A DNA stretch of 64,000 nt from Zygnema cylindricum (lineage: Eukaryota; Streptophyta; Zygnematophyceae; Zygnematales; Zygnemataceae), in the NCBI GenBank assembly GCA_037447655.1, contig JBBHKE010002952.1:140091-204090 (forward strand), written 5' to 3'. The notes beneath the pieces are model-generated. The model did no database searches and was not told the DNA's origin. It worked only from the letters and a program-made list of their open reading frames with translations. A program made the position numbers and the translations under genes. Shown here piece by piece: positions 56,322-64,000 of the stretch; within the stretch, counting starts at the first letter, position 1, and each line of letters opens with the position of its first letter.

Positions 56322-57679
56322 AAAAAAAAACTTTGTCGTTTTTTTTACAGAGTTTTGACCTAGTTTTGAGTTCTGTTGTAAGATAGTTTTGTACAGTTGA
56401 CAACTGAGGGGATGGGGAAAACCAACGGAATATTTTCTTTTTCTTGTCTTTTTTTTTTCCCGACTTTACTTTATGAGTTTTGTACTTTATTAAGGTAGGA
56501 GTCTTTTTGGAGTTACTTTTGGTCTACAGGTTTTTTTTTGTATAGTTGGTCTTGATTGGTAGAGAGTCAACAAGTTCAGGATCTTTTTGTACTTTTTTTT
56601 GTAGATTGTCTTGGGAACTTGTTTTATGAGTGTATACCGTTTTTATTATCCGATAGATATTGGTGTACAAAAATGGTTTTGTAATTCAAACAAGTTCTAT
56701 GGAATCTTGAGAAGATGAATGACAATTGAATTATATCTCTGGATACTAAAGGTTTGTGTGGGATTTTATATTTTTTAGTACTTGAAATACATATGATGAA
56801 AAGTTAAATTTTAATTGGAAATGGAAAAAAAAACCAAAAAAACCCAAACCCAATTTTTTCTTTTTTTTCTTTCTTTAACAAAATGAAGCTTTAATAACGG
56901 TTTATATGTGTATTAATACACATGTATTCTCTTTTTATTTTGCAAATTCAAGCTTTATTACCAACAACAAATTCCACATTATAGGTTGGACAATGGTCCG
57001 ACGAATATTTAAGTGATTGTTGCATTTCTTGTAAATAAACATTTTGAACAAATAGTTGATAAAAAAATTACTTGCTAAAACATACATATAATAACCTGCA
57101 ATAGTCGTCACACTTTGGGTGAAATTAAACTTCAGTAAAATATCAACTTTTATCCAAACTGTTGGCATTACAATTAATCTTGTTTTACCGAAAGTTGATA
57201 TATATCCCTAAAAAACCCATATATATATATATATTGATGTGGAAGTTAATAATTATATCTCTAATACTCTTTGGTACTTTTTATGAGAAACCAAATAGAT
57301 TAGATGTCTATTTGATGGCCAATTCAAGTTTGGTTTGAAAAAGTTGTAAACATTTAAAATTTTAGAAATCACATTCGGATTGTACATCTTGGTCAGTAAA
57401 ATTTTATCGCTTGTAAAAAGAAATGTTAAATAACCTATTGACCAAAAGAGAATGTGAACTATAATGTTGTAAACACAAATCACGAAGAAATGGTCCGGAA
57501 GAAGTAAAAACAGTTGTGCGCTAAAAGGGGCAAATACAAATCTATGCATATTTAAGTCTACATAAGTACAATGTGTGTCTTTACAAATGGTGGCAAATAA
57601 ACAGTAGATGGTCTCAAATGTTCTCTTCTGATGTTACAATAATTTTTTTTTTCCGGATATATAGTGTATCCAATATATT

Positions 57680-57680
<1 letters not shown>
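56322..57680. other. 3' flank of the His/Gly-rich gene; otherwise nothing recognised
   Basis: The first part is probably 3' UTR (T-rich, several possible polyadenylation regions). The rest is AT-rich without coding evidence. Confidence 0.45.
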
Positions 57681-60182
<2,502 letters not shown>

Positions 60183-63100
60183 TTAGGCAATACCTGAACA
60201 TCCTTCGGTATCACGCCATTTGAGGTATAAGAGAGCTGTATGATAGTGTGTGTAGGCTCCAGCAACAACAAGGACGTGAAAAATCTGATGGGAATGTCCC
60301 GCGATATCAAATTTTCCAGGTAACCATCTTTCCGGTATACGGGAAGCATAAAATATAGCTCCCAAGGCATAAAAAGCTCCCATAAGTAGTTCCAGCAACG
60401 TGGTTTGTACCACAACTGGTTCTCGCCAATAGAAAAAGTAGCTTATGAGCAGTAGGGATTACTCCTGATGCACCCATACAGAAGAAAAGAAACGCTCGAA
60501 ACTTTCGATAACTAGTTTGTTGAAACTTGTCCAAAAGGGAAACCAACAACGTAGCCAATCCAAGCCCTGTGATTGTGATCAGGTAGATGTACCGTGGTAA
60601 AGGGTCGCATAAAAAACCATAATACACAGGTGGGTAAAAAGAGGAAGCGATTAATGTCGCAATTCCGGCATAGTCGAAACGCCAAATCAAACTGTTGAAT
60701 TCCTTGGAATGACAACCGAGAAGATGACACACACTACTGGAAAGAAGGCAAATCATGGCTCCGGAAAGGAATACGAAAAATGGCCATCGACTGACTGGCT
60801 TCTGTGTACTTGATCTTTCCATTAAGGGACGAATAAATAGCATCACATCCTCACTCAGTGTTTGCTGCAACACCAAAAATTAAATACCGAGTCAACAACT
60901 TTGATTAAAACATAGCTTTACTTCCATTCAACGATATTTCAACGCGCCACATGTGGAGCCTAGTAGTCATAGAGTCAACATTTGTGTTAAAGCATCTAAA
61001 CATATTCCACTCTTGTTATTTTCACAAATCTTAGCAATTCTGTTTGTAATAGAAAAGGCCGAAGTAAATAACCAAAGAAAAGGAGGATAAAAATGACTGA
61101 GAAAATATTCAACATGATGGACAAAATTATTAACACATCAAAAGGTAAGAACTACGTTATTCATGAAATAGTCGGTTCATTACCATTTCCAAAGTAACAA
61201 CTGAACTATTGATCCTGCCAATCATCCGGCAAGCGTTAAGTGCAATTCCAAATTCCCAACAAATAACATGCCCATGTAATCAACATGTAAAAAACAAAAA
61301 AAAAACAATACATACAAAGAGGCATTTCTCTGTCTCCCTCTCTCCAGCAAGAGACTGGTTCACCGAATGGTGGAAACAGGATGAAATAGATTCCGGTAAC
61401 TGCAAATGTGGCAAAGCTTTTTGCAAAGATGCAACAGTTGGTAATTCCATACTCCTCAGGGACGAAAATTTTGACCAATGAGGAAGAGTTGGGAGATCAG
61501 CCACAACCGTCGGCAGCTTTGCAATTGTGTAAATTGTAAGGCTAAAAAACAGGAAAAACCCAATGAGATGCCTGCAAGAAAACATACAAAGAAAGTGTAA
61601 GAAGCTCCCTAAAAAACAACTGGTATGCAAATCAAAAATATACTCATTCACAAATTATCATCGAAAATACACAACAAATAATGGAGAGTGCAAGATGTGT
61701 AAGGTATATTCGGTAGCTCACGAAAAAAAACAACGTGTCTCATCAGGTAATGATCAATTTATAAGCCCTAGTTGTGGGCAAGAGGATGACATACTCCGTC
61801 CATATCCTCAATGCAAAAACCCATATGCAAAGTAACAATGAGGATAAAGCTAAACAACTCTACTATTGCTGGAAACCTGAAACTCGATTCATTGACATAC
61901 AATTATAAGAGTAAACTTCTTCTAAACAGAGAAGTAACATCACAAACAGTCACACAATACTCCTAAAATTGAACCAGAAGTCAAACTTCAAGTGCAATCA
62001 TAATCCCTATTGGCCAAAATGGATTCTTCGCAACTGAAAACAACTTTTCTCTGTGCATACGTGTCCAGTTTTCTTTTGGAAACCACCCATCGGAAGGTAA
62101 GAAGCTTACCTTTCCATCACAACCTTCAGATTCATAATCCAAAAAAGTGTGCCAAGTAAAAAATGACTTTAAAGGCCGGAAAGAATTTTAAAACTAATAG
62201 CGGTACAGAGTGTAGTTAAGCAACAACAATTCATCTGTGTAAACAGTGGCTTTATTTTCATTTTAACGACTACCCTCCGGTGAGCAGAGCAATGGACGTG
62301 TCAGCTAAGGAATTAAAACAAACTACATGGTCCATTGTTATTAGAGTTTAATATTTTTCAAGCAGTTTTTTAAAGGCATTAAATTTTCGTTCTGAGGCAA
62401 GCAATCGAAAGGCAACGCTCTTAACTATCGATTGTGACGCCACGATAGAAAACTGGAAAACTGTGTGATAATATAAGTACTTTTGACTGCCCAATAAATG
62501 TTTAGCTCTAATAACAATGGGCGGTGTAGGGGTTTAGTTGCAAACAGAAAAATAAAAATAGATAAAAGAACGGAATACCAAAATGTGGCCACAGCTATAG
62601 CTCACTCCAGCCGGTATTTTCTACAGTTTTATGAAGCTTTAAGGGCTTTATACGGTTTATTTTCCCAGCTTAATTGGTTTTAAGGCTTTCTAGAATTTTC
62701 TACAGTTTTCTAGGGTTAAACACGGTTATTTAGGAGTTATTTTTTTAGTTGTTTACGGTTTCTTCAAGTTCTGTAGGGTTTTCTAGAGTTTTTTATCAAG
62801 TTAAGTGGTATAACTTTTAAAACCATGACTGTGGAACCTTCAATATTTACGTCCAAATATTTCCGTTTCCATTATGGATTCTAAACATGCTTAGGAAAAA
62901 TACCCTCTCCCTCTCCCTCCTCCTCCCCTCCCCCTCCCCCTCTCCTCCCCTCCCCCTCCCCCTCCCCCCTCCCCCTCCCCCTCCCCCTCCCCCTCCCCCT
63001 CCCCCTCCCCCTCTAGGTTTTCAAAAACTTACGTCCAAATGTTTCCGGTTTCATTGTGGATTCTGAAGATGCTGGCGAGCGCGTGCTTCAGCGGCCACTC

Positions 63101-63478
63101 GGACCGATAGCCCCTCAATATATACTCGTTGTCACGTAGATGCTCTGGCAAGGCGCCAAAATCGCACAAATGAAAAGGTTTTTTTACTGCATTCCAAAGT
63201 TTTGCAGTCGGAGACGAGCAATCTTCTGGAAGAAGAAGATTGCTAAGAGAATCTCCAGAAAAATCTCCTGCAGAATCTCCTGCTTGAGGAGGAGGATCGA
63301 CAAAGAGTCTTTTCTTCTCACTCTCTCTCGCTCCCTCTCCCTCTCTCTCCCTCTCTCGCTCCTCCCGCTCTTTCTCTGTCTCAGTTGGCTTCTCTCTGCT
63401 TCGATCTCTCTCTCTTTTTTTCTCTCTACTCTCCTCAGTGGCTCCAGAAGGAATCTTATTGTAATCTACAGATTCCAT
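60183..63478 (-). CDS. heptahelical transmembrane protein (HHP, PAQR / adiponectin-receptor family)
   Basis: There are three exons on the minus strand. Exon 1 (63478-63033) encodes a charged Glu/Arg-rich N terminus, then LPEHLRDNEYILRGYRSEWP and IFRIHNETGNIW. Exon 2 (61571-61316) begins THLIGFFLFFSLTIY. Exon 3 (60864-60183) encodes RWPFFVFLSGAMICLLSSS, CHLLGCHS, RFDYAGIATLI and YALGAIFYASRIPERW, then GKFDIAGHSHQIFHVLVVAG and WRDTEGC. All junctions keep phase with AG/GT. CH-x3-CHS and GHSHQIFH carry the zinc-binding histidines of the family, and seven membrane segments fit. In plants these proteins are linked to hormone and sugar signalling. Near 60431-60440 one extra T in a T5 run breaks the frame between GVIPTAHKL and FYWREPVVVQTT. 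The last exon may continue, because CAGGTATT after GC looks like a donor. Confidence 0.85.
62846..63078 (-). repeat. duplicated exon 1 end flanking a CCCTCC tract
   Basis: The last 48 bases of exon 1 (63033-63078, minus) with the GT donor occur again at about 62847-62895, diverged but still with GGAC|GTAA. Between them lies a pyrimidine tract of CCCTCC/CCCCTC repeats (62905-63014). The duplicate lies inside intron 1. It could act as a second donor or be a remnant of a tandem duplication. Confidence 0.75.
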
Positions 63479-63479
63479 G

Positions 63480-64000
63480 GAATCCTCGAACCAGAAGTTC
63501 TACGTTACACTGTAACAGTTTCAGTTTGGTTGAGTCGCAAGAAATAAATGAACCAGAAAAAAAAAGGGAATCGAACACTTAAAACTTTTTAAATCCAAAC
63601 AGTCACTCTCTATTCATCTAAAAAAAATATACTTATCCTGAGGAGATCTCTGTAGGTATGTTCCAGAAAACCTTAAATTTCAAACTTATTATCTGTCCGA
63701 TCTTTACACTAAAGCGAAGATTCAAAAAGAAAAAACTTAAAAAATCCAATCTAAAATTTAAAAAACCTAAAGTTTCCAGTTACTGCTGCTGCCTTTGGAA
63801 TACTGCAAGCTTGGAAGGCAGCTTCAAAATATCTTGGCAGCTTCCAATACTGAGGCGGTGGCTCCAAGAAGACCTGAACTTGGATAAAAAGACAAACCAT
63901 AAAACCGTAATACGGTATATCAAATTGTGCGTACTAAAACATAGCGTACGGTGGTCGTAAACTTTTTCTAAATTGAAGAGCACGGGAGTACGAAATACCG
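63480..64000 (-). other. upstream region of the HHP/PAQR gene
   Basis: This is the 5' flank of the minus-strand gene and probably contains its promoter. I see no clear TATA box or other gene. A 100-codon plus frame (63658-63960) has no domain. Confidence 0.4.

Overview
This looks like nuclear DNA of a streptophyte plant: about two thirds A+T, few genes, long AT microsatellites, many decayed transposable elements and several short inverted-repeat elements. Plant markers are an intronless nuclear gene for the chloroplast ATP synthase gamma subunit with its redox cysteine pair, an ARGOS/OSR-type small membrane protein, a heptahelical HHP/PAQR protein and a promoter full of ACGT (ABRE-type) boxes. 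A restriction-endonuclease-type LINE and a retroelement carrying a cytosine-5 DNA methyltransferase are unusual for a flowering plant. I lean to a bryophyte, lycophyte, fern or charophyte, but cannot name the species.

Layout. 1-398: a miniature LTR element (TRIM) whose LTR contains a complete tRNA-like Pol III unit. 0.7-16.4 kb: gene-poor DNA with MITEs, a 76-bp tandem repeat, diverged LTR-like repeats and a trihelix pseudogene (7.1-7.9 kb, minus). 16.4-16.8 kb: ARGOS-like gene. 17.4-20.5 kb: decayed mitochondrial-type beta-ketoacyl-ACP synthase pseudogene. 20.6-21.3 kb: a long inverted repeat. 22.3-25.9 kb: a broken LINE with zinc finger, reverse transcriptase and restriction-like endonuclease; its hairpin-bearing 3' tail recurs at several other places. 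25.9-29.7 kb: a 1.3-1.5-kb direct duplication, one copy carrying a hAT-type MITE for which the other copy is the empty site. 30.6-31.8 kb: atpC (minus). 32.5-38.5 kb: MITE and repeat debris and a LINE 3' fragment.

39.0-51.6 kb is a retroelement graveyard: two opposed fragments of an LTR-type element (one with protease plus DNA methyltransferase, the other with gag), a minus-strand Ty1/copia fragment hit by a solo LTR with a perfect target-site duplication, and a plus-strand degenerate copia ending in a 633-bp 3' LTR. 52.5-53.4 kb: two adjacent MITEs. 54.3-56.3 kb: a spliced gene for a His/Gly-rich, probably stress-related hydrophilic protein behind a strong ABRE cluster. 60.2-63.5 kb: the HHP/PAQR gene (minus, three exons) with one apparent frameshift and a duplicated exon end beside a CCCTCC tract.

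The host genes do not form a functional cluster. The main novelty candidates are the methyltransferase-bearing retroelement (39.0-43.8 kb) and the TRIM with a tRNA cloverleaf in its LTR (1-398). All gene models are read from sequence alone, without transcripts or database searches.
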